Assembly: GCA_900554685.1 (NCBI GenBank)
Contig: USIG01000104.1
Location: forward strand, 1-6,180
Length of the DNA stretch: 6,180 nucleotides
Direction of reading: 5' to 3'
DNA from: an uncultured Cryptobacterium sp.
GTDB lineage: Bacteria; Actinomycetota; Coriobacteriia; Coriobacteriales; Eggerthellaceae
The translations under genes and the position numbers were made by a program. Below the pieces are notes generated by a model that was not told the DNA's origin, did no database searches, and worked only from the letters and a program-made list of their open reading frames with translations. This document shows positions 5,964 through 6,180 of this stretch, in pieces (the first letter of the stretch is position 1; every line of letters starts with the position of its first letter).

Positions 5964-6180
5964 ATGTATAGCCCGTTTCGAAACGAGCAAGGCCAGCCTA
6001 AAGATTTGGCGGATGTTACGTATGCTGATCTTTCCCAATTAGCAGATCTCGAAGAAGGTTATGTTCTAGAATTCAAGCGCACCTGGAACGAAAATGTTCG
6101 CAAGAAGATCCCCAAAATCATTGCTTCATTTGCCAATTCCCGTGGCGGCTGGCTCATTATTGGTATAGCTGACGATGATA
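5964..6180 (+). CDS. AlbA_2 (Schlafen-like) domain protein, N-terminal part only
   Basis: Seventy-two codons are present before the right edge. After a short lead (MYSPFRNEQG) comes the beginning of an AlbA_2 domain: EEGYVLEFKRTW (30-41), then IPKIIASFANSRGGWLIIGIADDD (49-72). The EFK acidic-aromatic-lysine element and the FANSRGG..IIGI strand-turn are the hallmarks of this family, also called the Schlafen AlbA_2 or divergent AAA-4 domain. Members bind nucleic acids, and some relatives cut RNA. In bacteria the domain often heads longer proteins with a winged-helix or other C-terminal part, which cannot be seen here. An alternative in-frame ATG at 5940 would add 8 residues. The gene follows the phosphatase after 138 bp with its own promoter elements. 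AlbA_2 genes often sit in or near restriction and other defence loci, so a link with hsdMS is possible but unproven. Confidence 0.85.
   Translation, partial: MYSPFRNEQGQPKDLADVTYADLSQLADLEEGYVLEFKRTWNENVRKKIPKIIASFANSRGGWLIIGIADDD

Overview
The window reads as a bacterial chromosome segment of moderate GC. The best guess for the source is an anaerobic actinobacterium of the class Coriobacteriia (Atopobium or Lancefieldella type). This rests on remembered resemblance of the cysteine synthase and the membrane protein to proteins from that group and from anaerobic Firmicutes, so the taxon is inference only. No rRNA, tRNA, CRISPR array, transposase or integrase was found.

Left part, minus strand (1-2070). 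A conserved but uncharacterised multi-pass membrane protein runs off the left edge. Upstream of it lies a PLP-dependent cysteine synthase, which ends in a clear intrinsic terminator. The membrane-protein promoter sits directly behind that terminator, with its -10 box almost touching the start codon.

Middle part, minus strand (2071-4724). hsdM and hsdS of a type I restriction-modification system overlap by 4 bp (ATGA). HsdM (TTG start) carries the N6-adenine methyltransferase motifs. HsdS has two target-recognition domains, but its last conserved helix breaks off into an unrelated tail. No hsdR is present in the window, so this is either an orphan methylation unit or one whose nuclease subunit lies elsewhere.

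Right part, plus strand (4725-6180). Divergent from hsdM is a small ASCH-domain protein, followed 35 bp later by a low-molecular-weight protein tyrosine phosphatase. Next comes the start of a protein with a Schlafen-type AlbA_2 domain, cut by the right edge. The AlbA_2 gene has its own strong -10 box. An inverted repeat joins that box to the Shine-Dalgarno sequence, an arrangement that would shut off translation of read-through transcripts.

Taken together, the low-GC block hsdS-hsdM-ASCH looks like an accessory defence or modification module set between higher-GC housekeeping genes (cysteine synthase on one side, phosphatase on the other). The AlbA_2 gene may be a further accessory element. 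Nothing here proves a new system. The most notable points are the R-less hsdMS with an altered specificity tail, the divergent ASCH (PUA-superfamily) gene, and the read-through-protecting repeat in front of the AlbA_2 gene.
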